The notes under the pieces: generated by a model
The model's input: only the letters and a program-made list of their open reading frames with translations
Told to the model about the DNA's origin: nothing
Databases searched by the model: none
Shown here: positions 8,168 to 15,508 of the stretch, in pieces
Position numbering within the stretch: position 1 is the stretch's first letter
Layout: every line of letters starts with the position of its first letter
From: Saxibacter everestensis
Lineage (GTDB): Bacteria; Actinomycetota; Actinomycetes; Actinomycetales; Brevibacteriaceae
Assembly: GCF_025787225.1 (NCBI RefSeq)
Contig: NZ_CP090958.1
Location: 801,856 to 865,855 of the forward strand
DNA: 64,000 nt
Direction: 5' to 3'
Made by a program: the position numbers and the translations under genes

Positions 8168-8192
8168 TGTCAACGATGTCGCGACTCATCCG
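8168..8192. repeat. IS inverted repeat, right
   Basis: Begins TGTCAACGATGTCGCGACTC, the inverted partner of 6925-6949. A second, shorter copy (GTAAACGATGTCCCGACTCA) follows immediately at about 8192-8211. Confidence 0.8.
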
Positions 8193-8204
8193 TAAACGAT
8201 GTCC

Positions 8205-8232
8205 CGACTCATCACAATCGTGCGCGAGGTGG
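8205..8232. repeat. 28-bp direct repeat, right copy
   Basis: Identical to 6837-6864; overlaps the 3' end of the intact tRNA-Leu gene, so this is the copy in its original context. Confidence 0.85.
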
Positions 8233-8302
8233 GACTTGAACCCACACGTCCGAAGACACTAGGACCTAAACCTAGCGCGTATGCCAATTTCGCCACTCGC
8301 GC
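8221..8302 (-). tRNA. tRNA-Leu (anticodon TAG)
   Basis: On the minus strand the 82-nt gene folds as a class II tRNA: acceptor GCGCGAG with CTCGCGC, anticodon stem CTAGG-CCTAG around the loop TTTAGGT (anticodon TAG), a long variable arm TGTCTTCGGACG typical of tRNA-Leu, and T arm TGGGTTCAAGTCCCA. CCA is not encoded. An IS lies directly downstream of its 3' end, and the last 12 bases are duplicated at 6853-6864. Confidence 0.97.
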
Positions 8303-8379
8303 AACAGCTTTCAACTATAGGGCACCCCGGAGCGAAATCAGAATCACCGAATGGCATCCACCGAGGCCGCTGAACAGGG

Positions 8380-8859
8380 TTAGTCCAGGCCGAGTTGGGT
8401 GCGCAATCGGGCAACGTGACCGGTGGCCTTCACGTTGTACTGGGCCAGCTCGACCTTGCCGTCACCGTCAACGACAACTGTGGAGCGGATGACGCCCTGC
8501 ACCACTTTGCCGTAGTTCTTCTTCTCGCCATATGCGCCCCACTCGGAGAGCACCTTCTTATCGGGATCGGAAAGCAGCGGAAACGTGAGTGCATCATGCT
8601 CGGCGAACTGAGCCAGTTTTTCCGGCTTGTCGGGTGAGACGCCAAGCACCGCAAATCCCGCCGCCGTCAGTGAAGCGATCGAATCGCGGAAGTCGCAGGC
8701 CTGCGTCGTGCAACCCGGGGTCATGGCTGCGGGGTAGAAGTAGACAATCGTGCGTTGCCCGCGGTAATCGGACAGCGAGACCTGGCTCCCATCGGCGGCG
8801 GAAAGCGTGAAGTCGGGCGCCGGGTCGCCAACGCTGAGTCGTGAATCTTCGGTTGCCAC
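8380..8859 (-). CDS. bcp: Thioredoxin-dependent peroxiredoxin, Bcp/PrxQ type
   Basis: A 159-residue cytoplasmic protein of the AhpC/TSA family. TPGCTTQACDFRD holds the peroxidatic Cys and, five residues later, the resolving Cys of PrxQ-type enzymes, which reduce H2O2 and organic hydroperoxides and are recycled by thioredoxin. DPAPDFTLSAADGSQVSLSDYRG is the standard N-terminal motif. I chose the GTG at 8859 because GAGGAGAAG lies just upstream; the longer frame to 8952 would add a basic segment unlike the family. It is divergent from the DUF3618/GroES-like pair. Length is typical. Confidence 0.9.
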   Translation of the reverse strand: MATEDSRLSVGDPAPDFTLSAADGSQVSLSDYRGQRTIVYFYPAAMTPGCTTQACDFRDSIASLTAAGFAVLGVSPDKPEKLAQFAEHDALTFPLLSDPDKKVLSEWGAYGEKKNYGKVVQGVIRSTVVVDGDGKVELAQYNVKATGHVARLRTQLGLD

Positions 8860-9014
8860 GGTCTTCTCCTCGGTATCGATCGATGTCGTCTTTTCCGAGC
8901 TTACTGGTCGGAGTTTAAATAACCGATCGGGCCGTCGTCGGCGGGCCAGCACTGTTTACGATAACGTCAGGTGTAACTGCTGGGACGCCGTCATCGCCAA
9001 GGAAGCGAGTATTA

Positions 9015-9374
9015 ATGAGCCACTCTGGAACCAACCTGGCCCCTGACTTCACACCATCGAAATCGTCCAGTCCTGAGGAACTGGAAACGGTCATCAAGGC
9101 GCGACAGGAGCGTCTGGCCGCCAATGTCGATGAGTTCCTTGGCCGGGTGCATCCAAAGGCCGTTATCGCCCGGAGCAGCCAAACGTTCCAGGAGAAGGCG
9201 AAGGATACGTTCTTCACCGACAACGGCGACCTTCGCGGTGAACGCGTCGCCGCTGCTGGTGCGGTCGCCGCCGCCGCAGTTGCCGCGCTGATCGCCCTCG
9301 TGATCAACCGAGGTACGAACAAGAAGCGCAAGGTGACGAAACTCAGGCAGAAGCTCGCCAAGCTCGATCGCTAG
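9015..9374 (+). CDS. DUF3618 domain protein
   Basis: A 119-residue protein: an amphipathic N-terminal half with SPEELETVIKARQERLAANVDEF, then one transmembrane helix (AAAGAVAAAAVAALIALVI, about residues 77-98) and a short basic tail. This is the DUF3618 pattern, common in actinobacteria and of unknown function; a membrane-anchored coiled coil is the likely shape. It lies next to a GroES-like gene. Confidence 0.8.
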   Translation: MSHSGTNLAPDFTPSKSSSPEELETVIKARQERLAANVDEFLGRVHPKAVIARSSQTFQEKAKDTFFTDNGDLRGERVAAAGAVAAAAVAALIALVINRGTNKKRKVTKLRQKLAKLDR

Positions 9375-9424
9375 GCACTGGCCACCGGGGATACCCGGAC
9401 AAGCAAGTACACTTGGCTTTCGTT

Positions 9425-9766
9425 ATGAGCAATAGTCCTGCATCGCCATCCGGCCAGCTGCCCATCCGCATGCTGCACGACCGGATCCTCGCCGCCCTTG
9501 ACAAGGATGCCGGCGAACGAAAGTCCTCAGCCGGCATCGTGATTCCGGCAACCGCAGCCATGGGCAAGCGCCTCTCCTGGGCGGAAGTCGTTGCCACCGG
9601 GCCGCACGTCCGGCAAACCTCGGTGGGCGACAAGGTCCTTTTCGACCCGGAAGAACGTGCCGAAGTCGAGCTACAGGGCAGCACTTATGTGCTGTTGCGG
9701 GAGCGCGACGTCCATGCCGTGGCCGCACCCGAAGTCGAAGACGGAGCTACCGGCCTCTATCTCTGA
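9425..9766 (+). CDS. GroES-like (chaperonin-10 fold) protein
   Basis: A 113-residue protein with the Cpn10 fold markers PIRMLHDRILAALD, SAGIVIPATAAMGKRLSWAEV and VGDKVLFDPEERAEVELQGS. It resembles the second, non-operonic GroES-like protein of many actinobacteria rather than the canonical co-chaperonin, whose mobile loop differs. No groEL lies beside it. It may cap a chaperonin or have a different role; only the fold is supported. Start at the ATG 9425; the upstream in-frame start at 9413 is less likely. Confidence 0.75.
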   Translation: MSNSPASPSGQLPIRMLHDRILAALDKDAGERKSSAGIVIPATAAMGKRLSWAEVVATGPHVRQTSVGDKVLFDPEERAEVELQGSTYVLLRERDVHAVAAPEVEDGATGLYL

Positions 9767-9818
9767 TCTCGGCTGTCACTAGCTCGGAGATCCGCCTTCG
9801 CCGGGTACGCCGAAGGTC

Positions 9819-9837
9819 CAAGTTAGGTAATGCTAAG
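9819..9837 (+). promoter_or_regulatory. Weak DtxR/IdeR-like box
   Basis: GTTAGGTAATGCTAAGCTGG partly follows the actinobacterial iron-box pattern (TTAGGTTAGGCTAACCTAA), matching well in the left half only. It lies about 10 bases before the GTG of the next gene. Low confidence; it may be chance. Confidence 0.2.
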
Positions 9838-9845
9838 CTGGGCCG

Positions 9846-10376
9846 GTGTTGGCGCAACTGGACGGATTACCGTTTTCCCTGGTGTATCTCGCTCTGTTTG
9901 CCATTGTCTTTGCGCGGGCGCAACTCACCTATTGGCTTGGACGGCTGGCCGGGGTCGGTGCCCGGCGTATCGGCTGGGGCCGTCGGCTGCTTGATCGGCC
10001 GCAGGTTCAGTTGGCCGAGCAGCGGTTGAATCGCTATGGCGCACCGGCGATCTCGCTCTCATTCCTCACCGTGGGACTCCAAACCGCGATCAATGCGCTG
10101 GCCGGCGCTGCCCGGATGCCGTTCCTGAAGTACCTGCTGGCGATGCTGGTCGGCTGTGCGGCCTGGGCGCTGGTGTATTCGACGATTGGGATCGCGGCAC
10201 TCTGGGCTTGGGTGGCGATTGCCGCCGAATCGCCGTTCGGCGCCGCTGTGATCGCCACGCTCATCGTCGCCGCCGTGGTCTCCCTGGTCGTATGGCGCAG
10301 GCGGCGTGCGGGCAGAGAAGCACCGGAGGCCATTGATGCGGACGAGCAAGTTGTCCGCGGCCGGGCGCAGGTCTAG
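9846..10376 (+). CDS. Small VTT/DedA-like membrane protein
   Basis: A 176-residue membrane protein from a GTG start. RLNRYGAPAISLSFLTVGLQ and NALAGAARMPFLKYLLAMLVG follow the conserved central region of VTT (SNARE-associated, DedA-type) proteins, which are implicated in lipid flipping and envelope integrity. It is shorter than typical DedA proteins (about 200-220 residues), with about four hydrophobic segments and an acidic cytoplasmic tail. It converges with the next gene, overlapping its 3' end by four bases. Confidence 0.6.
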   Translation: MLAQLDGLPFSLVYLALFAIVFARAQLTYWLGRLAGVGARRIGWGRRLLDRPQVQLAEQRLNRYGAPAISLSFLTVGLQTAINALAGAARMPFLKYLLAMLVGCAAWALVYSTIGIAALWAWVAIAAESPFGAAVIATLIVAAVVSLVVWRRRRAGREAPEAIDADEQVVRGRAQV

Positions 10377-10699
10377 GCGGCGCGAAGAACGGCGTTGCCG
10401 GAGACCGGACGGCGCTGGGACCCGACGGCCGCAATGTCGCCGGAGGAGCGGAGAGTAATCACTGTCGCTTCCTCCTGGAAGCGAAGCTCCGAGAGCAGGC
10501 TTCTGAGGTCAAGGTGTAGCGCCCGGCAGATTGCGGCCAGAATTTCTGACGAGACCTCTTTGCGTCCCCGCTCAATCTCCGACAGGTAAGGAACCGACAC
10601 TCGGGCGGTCCCCGCAACCTCGCGCAGTGATCGCTTCTGCTCGACACGAATACGTCGAAGCGCGTCGCCGAGAATTTCGCGAAGAAGCAGCATCGTCAT
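10373..10699 (-). CDS. XRE-family regulator, ClgR-like
   Basis: A 108-residue protein with one Cro/CI-type helix-turn-helix: LREILGDALRRIRVEQKRSL, REVAGTARVSVPYLSEIERG, RKEVSSEILAAICRALHLDL. This matches the ClgR regulators of actinobacteria, which activate clp protease genes after stress. It is not beside pgsA or cinA, as clgR usually is, so it may be a paralogue. A second ATG four codons in (MLLLREIL...) is also possible. The C-terminal 25 residues look disordered. Confidence 0.7.
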   Translation of the reverse strand: MTMLLLREILGDALRRIRVEQKRSLREVAGTARVSVPYLSEIERGRKEVSSEILAAICRALHLDLRSLLSELRFQEEATVITLRSSGDIAAVGSQRRPVSGNAVLRAA

Positions 10700-10819
10700 C
10701 CTTGAGCTCGTTGAACCGGGGCACTTTGACCCTACGCCCAGACCGGCCCATAACCGGGCAGGATTCTGTCTGCCCTGAGCGAAGACATCCCGGAGTGCCG
10801 GTGGGGGAGGCTGTTGCCT

Positions 10820-11461
10820 CTACCGGACCGGTGCAGATACGTCTATGTGCAAGGTCGCACAGAACTCGATCAGCCACTCCCGGTCGGCGCCTGCGAGGAA
10901 GATGTGACCATGTTCGCGATCAATTCGCAGATCTTCCGTGGCAACCCGGTCGCCTCCGAAAAGAACGAAGGCTCGATCGGTGTTGCATTTGGCGCTCATC
11001 CAACTGATTCCGTCGAAGCCCGCGCTGTAAGCCGCTTCCGCCCATCGGACTGTGCGGTCGTACTTGGTGGGAGGCGTATCGGTGAGCTGGGCCTGCGTCA
11101 CCTTCAAGCGGCGCAGCCCGGTTCCATGAAACTTGGCCAATCGCAGGTTGCGGGTAGGTCGAATTCCTGCGGCAGCTGACCGGTCGACGTTCGTCGTCAG
11201 CAACTGGCCGCCCTCGACCGGCACGTCGTGAAGTAGCGTCTCGCACACCGCTGCCTCCAAGGAATCGGCGGCATACAGGATCGGCACACGAGGTTGCCCA
11301 AAGAAGCCGAATCTTGTGACGCTTCCATAGCCGGGATTGAACGAGAGGGCACCCCTACCCGCCGCCACGGTGAACACGCGAAACAACAGTGCGTCCCGTT
11401 TAATGATCTCTTCGAGCGGCTCAAACGGCTCGGGCGGGGCCGGGACGTTCTGGCTCACCAC
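10820..11461 (-). CDS. RES-domain toxin
   Basis: A 213-residue protein with the RES fold motifs: LLFRVF near residue 27, LSFNPGYGSVTRFGFFG, then ILYAADSLEAAVCETLLHDV. The conserved Arg, Tyr/Asp and Glu cluster of RES toxins is present. RES toxins (MbcT and relatives) degrade or phosphorolyse NAD+ and arrest growth. It is translated from an ATG inside the end of the upstream gene (overlap 11455-11461), the usual antitoxin-first arrangement. Length fits the family. Confidence 0.85.
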   Translation of the reverse strand: MVSQNVPAPPEPFEPLEEIIKRDALLFRVFTVAAGRGALSFNPGYGSVTRFGFFGQPRVPILYAADSLEAAVCETLLHDVPVEGGQLLTTNVDRSAAAGIRPTRNLRLAKFHGTGLRRLKVTQAQLTDTPPTKYDRTVRWAEAAYSAGFDGISWMSAKCNTDRAFVLFGGDRVATEDLRIDREHGHIFLAGADREWLIEFCATLHIDVSAPVR

Positions 11462-11991
11462 TGGGTGTCGAACACCGAGTGCGCGGCCTCGACGACGAGT
11501 TCCGGGACGGAGTCGAGATGATCGACCGGTCTGCCGTCATTGGGGAACCAGCGGGATTTTGAAACGAACCAGAGAACTACGTCTGATTCGTGTGCACCGG
11601 CTTCGTTGGCGATCTCGGCTACCTTGAGCACGATGTCTCGCACGCCGCCTCGATCGTCGAACTGATACCCGGGATAGAGGTAGTCGCGCCTGCCCCGACG
11701 GAAACCGAGCAGCTTTCCGAGCCGCCGCTGCTCGGAGGCCCACTGCCTGTTGACGGACTTCGTGCCGACCTGTTCGGCGACCTGCGCGCTGGTCAACAAG
11801 CCAAATTCGCGGTTGATCTTGTCAAAGGCGTTTTCGGTGGACAGCACCGAAGCAGCCGAAGCCCTGCCTTCATCCGGGACCGACCGCCATGCCTCCCCAA
11901 GGGCTTCCAGACTTTGCAGAAGAGCCTCGCGGGATCGGGCAAGGGAGTCAGCCTTTGCGACACGGGATGACGACGCCTGAGCTAGAGACAT
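11455..11991 (-). CDS. Probable antitoxin of the RES toxin
   Basis: A 178-residue protein immediately upstream of and overlapping the RES gene. Its C-terminal part (FVSKSRWFPNDGRPVDHLDS, then VPELVVEAAHSVFD) resembles the toxin-binding region of Xre/MbcA/ParS antitoxins, where a Trp and a Gly-Arg-Pro segment contact the toxin. The centre (LTSAQVAEQVGTKSVNRQWA, then GKLLGFRRGRRDYLYPGYQF) looks like a helix-turn-helix followed by a small beta unit, rather than the classic Xre domain, so it may be a variant class. It should neutralise the toxin and repress its own promoter. Confidence 0.75.
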   Translation of the reverse strand: MSLAQASSSRVAKADSLARSREALLQSLEALGEAWRSVPDEGRASAASVLSTENAFDKINREFGLLTSAQVAEQVGTKSVNRQWASEQRRLGKLLGFRRGRRDYLYPGYQFDDRGGVRDIVLKVAEIANEAGAHESDVVLWFVSKSRWFPNDGRPVDHLDSVPELVVEAAHSVFDTQW

Positions 11992-12009
11992 TGGGCTCTC
12001 CTTCCTGAT

Positions 12010-12021
12010 TAACTTACGTTA
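12010..12021. promoter_or_regulatory. Candidate operator of the toxin-antitoxin operon
   Basis: TAACTTACGTTA, an inverted repeat TAAC-n4-GTTA, lies 19 bases upstream of the antitoxin start in the A+T-rich promoter region (12000-12045), which also contains CATAAT on the minus strand. The position suits autorepression. Inferred only. Confidence 0.4.
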
Positions 12022-12094
12022 GCTCCATTATGTCAGTTTTGTCAGCCGCCTGGGGCGTTCGGAGAATGTGAGTTGCCGTGAAGCCGTTACGACC

Positions 12095-12121
12095 CTTAAT
12101 CAGTGGGTTCTGGGTTCAAGT
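12095..12121 (+). repeat. Inverted copy of the 3' half of tRNA-Lys
   Basis: CTTAATCAGTGGGTTCTGGG and the following bases equal the anticodon-to-T-loop part of the tRNA-Lys gene at 12343-12415, but on the opposite strand. Identity stops at the T arm. It is a fragment, not a gene. Confidence 0.85.
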
Positions 12122-12297
12122 TTCGTAAGAGACCAACATGATGAGCCGCGACATCGTTGAGCGCGTCGCGCTGCTTCGGGGCGTCGGGATCTCGGATGGG
12201 AGTCGGGGTGGGCGCGCGTCCTAAGCCCTGTGCGGGAATGCGCCTTGAATGCGGCCTGACTAGGAGCTCGCGGTCCAACCGGTTCGGGGGAACGAGA

Positions 12298-12335
12298 AAG
12301 GCCTCCGATCGGCATAGCGGCCGGTCGGAGGCCTT
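12298..12335 (-). terminator. Terminator of tRNA-Lys
   Basis: GGCCTCCGATCGGC pairs with its complement (GGCCGGTCGGAGGCC) around a short loop, directly downstream of tRNA-Lys on the minus strand. Confidence 0.8.
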
Positions 12336-12342
12336 CGTTTGG

Positions 12343-12415
<73 letters not shown>

Positions 12416-12823
12416 GCAACGACACGTAACTCTAGCAGCAGTTATGCCTCGAACAAAAATCGAGGTTTTCGGCCCGTTTAAGCACCAGGAAAAGGTGATC
12501 GGGGTCACTGAAAACCGGGCCGGGGAGTGCCCGAATCCGAGGCCACGGGACGTTCGCCTTCACGCGTAGTTGCTGGGGGAATCGCGGCAAGGAACTGACG
12601 TCATCGCCCATTGCCGAGCGCACAAACGGGGCCTTGTTTCTATCCGCCGCGGGTGAAGCCGGCGGGGGAGACGTGAGCTGCGCCGCCGGGCCTCCTGCGT
12701 GCCCCTGCCCTGCGGTGTGCCAATCCTCATCCGCATTTGGGGCTTGGGCATCTGATTGGGTACACTCGAACACGCTGCAGTGCAGAACGGGACCGGATCC
12801 GGCACCGATCTACACGGCACATG
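12416..12823. other. Gene-free stretch between tRNA-Lys and tRNA-His
   Basis: About 400 bp. The open frames on both strands have no family resemblance or ribosome sites. It must hold the promoters of tRNA-Lys (minus strand) and tRNA-His (plus strand); I see TTGGGTACACTCGA near 12757-12770 as a possible -10 region for tRNA-His, but nothing convincing otherwise. Confidence 0.4.
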
Positions 12824-12896
12824 GTGGGTATAGCTCAGCTGGCAGAGCGCCTGGTTGTGGTCCAGGAGGTCGCGGGTTCAAGCCCCGTTACTCACC
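12824..12896 (+). tRNA. tRNA-His (anticodon GTG)
   Basis: GTGGGTA pairs with TACTCAC; the D arm is AGCTCAGCTGGCAGAGC; anticodon arm CCTGGTTGTGGTCCAGG gives anticodon GTG; T arm CGGGTTCAAGCCCCG. An extra 5' G, the hallmark of tRNA-His, lies at 12823. The 3' end runs into a 28-bp direct repeat (12893-12920). In several actinobacteria this gene adjoins orn; here orn is 12 kb away. Confidence 0.97.
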
Positions 12897-12920
12897 CCAA
12901 CGAGACGGTCTCGGCCAAAG
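12893..12920. repeat. Direct repeat, left: candidate attachment site at tRNA-His
   Basis: The 28 bases starting with the last bases of tRNA-His (CACCCCAACGAGACGG...) recur at 17870-17897 with one difference. Such duplications of a tRNA 3' end with flanking DNA are left by site-specific integration. No integrase gene is visible between the copies. Confidence 0.7.
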
Positions 12921-12941
12921 AGCTGAGGCCGTCTCGCTTTT
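12901..12941 (+). terminator. Terminator downstream of tRNA-His
   Basis: CGAGACGGTCTCGGC pairs with GCTGAGGCCGTCTCG (a 15-bp, nearly perfect stem) and is followed by CTTTT. A close copy lies at 17878-17913. Confidence 0.85.
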
Positions 12942-12949
12942 CGCGTTTG

Positions 12950-13262
12950 CCCTGATCATTAGGCCTTCTCGGCCTGGTGCGCGATGGTGATGCCAGCGCT
13001 TCGTCACGACGTACCAGCGACCGCGTGACCGTCGTGTGTGCGACGCCAAGCCCGCGTGCGATCTCACCGACACTGGCTCCGTCGTCCATGGCCGCGCGAG
13101 CTGCTCGTACGTCCTCGTCGGTCAGCACGCAAAGGCGGGCCACGAGTGTCGACACCGGCCTGAATGAGGCGCTTTCGAACGGTCTGACCGTGGAGTCCGC
13201 GCTTCTTCGCAATCTGCACTTGAGTCAATACCGTCTGCGCACTCGCGTTGGCAAGGCCGGAT
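12950..13262 (-). pseudogene. Frameshifted double helix-turn-helix gene, copy 1
   Basis: Two helix-turn-helix-like pieces can be read on the minus strand in different frames: TQVQIAKKRGLHGQTVRKRL (about 13230-13160) and then LTDEDVRAARAAM with GASVGEIARGLGVAHTTVTR (about 13120-13010). Together they resemble the small double-HTH DNA-binding proteins or resolvase C-terminal domains common in actinobacteria. The frame change near 13130 and the lack of a start make it a relic. A second decayed gene of the same kind lies at 17440-17816. Confidence 0.6.
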
Positions 13263-13740
13263 CATCGAGATGGTCACCTACCGCACCGCGCGTGTGCGCG
13301 GAGCCAGCAACACCGTCGGCCAACGCGAACTGGACGTCTATCTTCGTGCGCTGGAACGCTCTGACTTCATTACTCAGATCAGCTACGGCAACTACGTCGC
13401 TCGGGTTGCCACGGTTCCGCTCGCGACTGCCGGCCGTCGTCAGCCATCCTCAGCGGCCGTTGATGGTGCACGACGGAGCCGAGCAGTACATCCCTGACGC
13501 ACGGTTCATGGCATCAGTCGCTCGCCGCAAAGAGATGGGTTTTCGACGTCAACGTCGCCTCGCACGAGGTCGCGTCCCGATCGGACTCGTCAACCCCACC
13601 AATGGCTATCGCGCAGGCAATCTCGCCGGCGAGCAGACCGACGGCGTCGGCAACCACTGTTGGTACCAGATGCAGCCCTCCGACCCTGGTGCCCGCGGCG
13701 GGAGTTCCCGGCAACAAGGGCGCTAATCGGGATACCTGCA
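13263..13740 (+). pseudogene. NYN-domain gene remnant, copy 1 (truncated, deleted, frameshifted)
   Basis: The plus strand reads MVTYRTARVRGASNTVGQRE, DVYLRALERSDFI, YGNYVARVATVPLATAGR and, in other frames, ARFMASVARRKEMG, VPIGLVNPTNGYRAGNLAGE and GNHCWYQMQPSD. These align with the copy at 15883-16560 and with NYN (LabA-like) RNase-type proteins. The N-terminal IDGHNLYYGG block is missing, at least one frameshift is present near 13440, and the Asp-rich core between DVNVAS and RVPIGL has been lost. Not functional. Confidence 0.65.
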
Positions 13741-13802
13741 CTGCCATTGTCTTGAAGTATGACATTGCGACATGACGGTCGGGATGTAGTACAGTGATCC
13801 AT

Positions 13803-14648
13803 ATGAGTCAGAACCCCGTAAAGCTCAGCATCACCGGCAAGATCAGTTACGAGGACGAGATCACTATCGCGCAAGCGGCCAAGATCATCACATTCCTCAA
13901 TGCCGACGAGGGCAACGGCGCGTCCCTCACCGGCGACAGTGCCGAGGTCCCCGGTGATCTCGGCGGCTCTGACCCCAAGAATCGGGGGAACGCGATCGCC
14001 AGCGCCCGCGAAGCGCTCGACATCTCGGGGGCGAAAACCAATCCGGAGAAGATCGTCGCCCTTGGCCAGTACGTCATGCAGGACGGTGGCGATACGTTCA
14101 AGGTCGAGGACGTGAAGACGCGGTTCCGCCGGGCCCGCGAGACCCCGCCTGCAAACTTCACCCGCGATCTTGGCGTCGCTGTGAGGGAGGGCTGGCTGGC
14201 CGAGGGTGACGACGGCGAGTACTACGTCACCAACAAGATTGACGGCATTTTCGATGGCGGCTTCAAGTTCCCGAAGTCCGCGTCGGGTGGCGGAAGGACG
14301 CGCAGCGCCGCCAAGACGGCGAAGGAGAAGCCTGAGGTGTTCTCCACGATCGACGAGTTCCCGACGCGCATGGACGGCGTGGCCAGCTACGCCAAGATGA
14401 AGTCCGAGGGCAACCGGGTGTTGTGGGCGCTGCAGTTCGCGAAGAACCGGGGCATCAGGGGCCTCAGCAACAAAGACATCGCTTGGCTCACCGACCACCT
14501 CGGGGCGGGCGTGCCCAGTGGCAATATCGCCGGGGCAGTGCGCGGTCCCCGGTCCTCCGGTTATCTGAACCCCTCTACGACGGACAAGACAGTCCGCATC
14601 ACTGAAGACGGCGAGGCTTACCTGAAGACCGTCGGCGCTGAGTCGTGA
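13803..14648 (+). CDS. Unknown protein with two winged-helix-like regions; system gene A
   Basis: A 281-residue protein, start ATG 13803. I do not recognise a named family. Residues 1-75 form a small N-terminal region (ISYEDEITIAQAAKIITFL). Residues 80-150 look like a winged helix (TNPEKIVALGQYVMQDGGDT, FKVEDVKTRFRRAR, NFTRDLGVAVREGWLAEG, EYYVTN). After a basic linker (155-180), residues 200-278 look like a second winged helix (VLWALQFAKNRGIRGLSNKD, TDKTVRITEDGEAYLKT). Its stop overlaps the next start by four bases (ATGA type), so the two are coupled. It lies in a 5-kb tRNA-adjacent segment with relics and a nuclease-like gene. A sensor or regulator of the downstream TIR-like protein is my inference. 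Confidence 0.75.
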   Translation: MSQNPVKLSITGKISYEDEITIAQAAKIITFLNADEGNGASLTGDSAEVPGDLGGSDPKNRGNAIASAREALDISGAKTNPEKIVALGQYVMQDGGDTFKVEDVKTRFRRARETPPANFTRDLGVAVREGWLAEGDDGEYYVTNKIDGIFDGGFKFPKSASGGGRTRSAAKTAKEKPEVFSTIDEFPTRMDGVASYAKMKSEGNRVLWALQFAKNRGIRGLSNKDIAWLTDHLGAGVPSGNIAGAVRGPRSSGYLNPSTTDKTVRITEDGEAYLKTVGAES

Positions 14649-15508
14649 CCGAGGGCCACGTCGACCAGGTCGCGCTGCGCCTGCAGCGGCTTGACCTGCA
14701 GCTCCAGACCCTAATCCTCAGCGAACTGGCCGCGGGCCGGTGCGCCGACCGTACGTTCTCCCCAGGCGACGTGGCCAGACTATTTTATGCCTTCGCACTG
14801 CCAGCGCCGGGGAGAATCGGGAACGTCTTCACCGCGTTGTCAACCAAGCGGTGGTTAACCAAGCAGCCGCAACGGGGCACGTACAGGGTGACGCCCGAGG
14901 GGCAGGCCAGGGTGCGCGAGCAGATGACGAACCTAGACCTGGTCGCCCTCGTCGCCGAGTCCGCGCACGAGAACGCCCCGGTGCTCGGTCACACCGAGCA
15001 CGCGCTGGTCCCGGTACACATGGCTCCGCCGGCCGTCATCCAGCCGCTGCGTGGGTTCCTCGCCGACCATCCGTTCAACACCAACGTCTTCGGTATGACC
15101 CGCTTCCCGGACGCCAAGGCGGGGACCGCTGACCCGGTCGGCCGTGCTCTAGCCGTGGTGCGAGAGGTGTGCGCCGACGCCGGGCTGGAGTTTCACCTCG
15201 CCTCCGACCGGGCGATTGTGGATGATCTGTGGGACAACGTCACTGCGCACATGTGGGCGTGCCGCTACGGCGTCGCACTGTTCGAGGATCGGGTGGACCG
15301 GGGGGTGAACCACAACCTGCTCATCGAGGTCGGCGCGATGATCATGAGCGGCCGCCGCTGCGCGCTCCTGAAGGACGGCTCGATCGAGAGGATGCCGACC
15401 GACTTCATTGGGATGATCTATAAGTCGGTAGACCTGTCGGCCGAGGAAACCGTGGCCGAGATCGTCCGCGGCTGGATCAGCAACGACCTGGCGGTGGGTA
15501 GCCTGTAG
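14645..15508 (+). CDS. Winged-helix plus TIR-like domain protein; system gene B
   Basis: A 287-residue protein from a GTG start overlapping gene A. Residues 15-92 resemble a winged helix (LQTLILSELAAGRCADRTFS, GNVFTALSTKRWLTKQPQRG, YRVTPEG). Residues 147-265 form a Rossmann-like domain with NVFGMTRFP (strand 1), DDLWDN (193-198), YGVALFED (208-215), NLLIEVGAM (224-232), RRCALLKD (237-244) and PTDFIGMIYKSVD (251-263). The N-x-x-x-E-x-G segment followed by a basic strand and PTD...YK parallels TIR-like nucleotide-binding proteins, in which the Glu of the FELG-like motif is catalytic or ligand-binding. An NAD-consuming effector or nucleotide sensor is possible. Family assignment is from pattern only. 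Confidence 0.75.
   Translation: MTEGHVDQVALRLQRLDLQLQTLILSELAAGRCADRTFSPGDVARLFYAFALPAPGRIGNVFTALSTKRWLTKQPQRGTYRVTPEGQARVREQMTNLDLVALVAESAHENAPVLGHTEHALVPVHMAPPAVIQPLRGFLADHPFNTNVFGMTRFPDAKAGTADPVGRALAVVREVCADAGLEFHLASDRAIVDDLWDNVTAHMWACRYGVALFEDRVDRGVNHNLLIEVGAMIMSGRRCALLKDGSIERMPTDFIGMIYKSVDLSAEETVAEIVRGWISNDLAVGSL

Larger units (their letters stand above)
6866..8213 (+). mobile_element. IS481-family insertion sequence
   Basis: The element holds one DDE transposase gene (6973-8127) between ends built from repeated copies of a 21-bp motif of the form TGAGTCGnGACATnnTTGACA. On the left, copies end near 6890, 6914 and 6949; on the right, inverted copies begin at 8168 and about 8192. The best-matched inverted pair is 6925-6949 with 8168-8192. 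Because the motif is repeated, the exact outer ends are uncertain; I place them just inside the 28-bp direct repeats. A terminator-like hairpin follows the transposase stop (8131-8162), and a second copy of that hairpin plus a partial right end at 6788-6846 points to an earlier insertion. Confidence 0.8.

Noticed and set aside
6866..8213. Composite transposon including tRNA-Leu
   Set aside because: Only one transposase gene is present; the second IS trace is a short end remnant.
13803..15508. The pair as a standard Thoeris system
   Set aside because: Neither protein resembles ThsA (SLOG/SIR2) or a typical ThsB; gene A has only winged-helix-like features.
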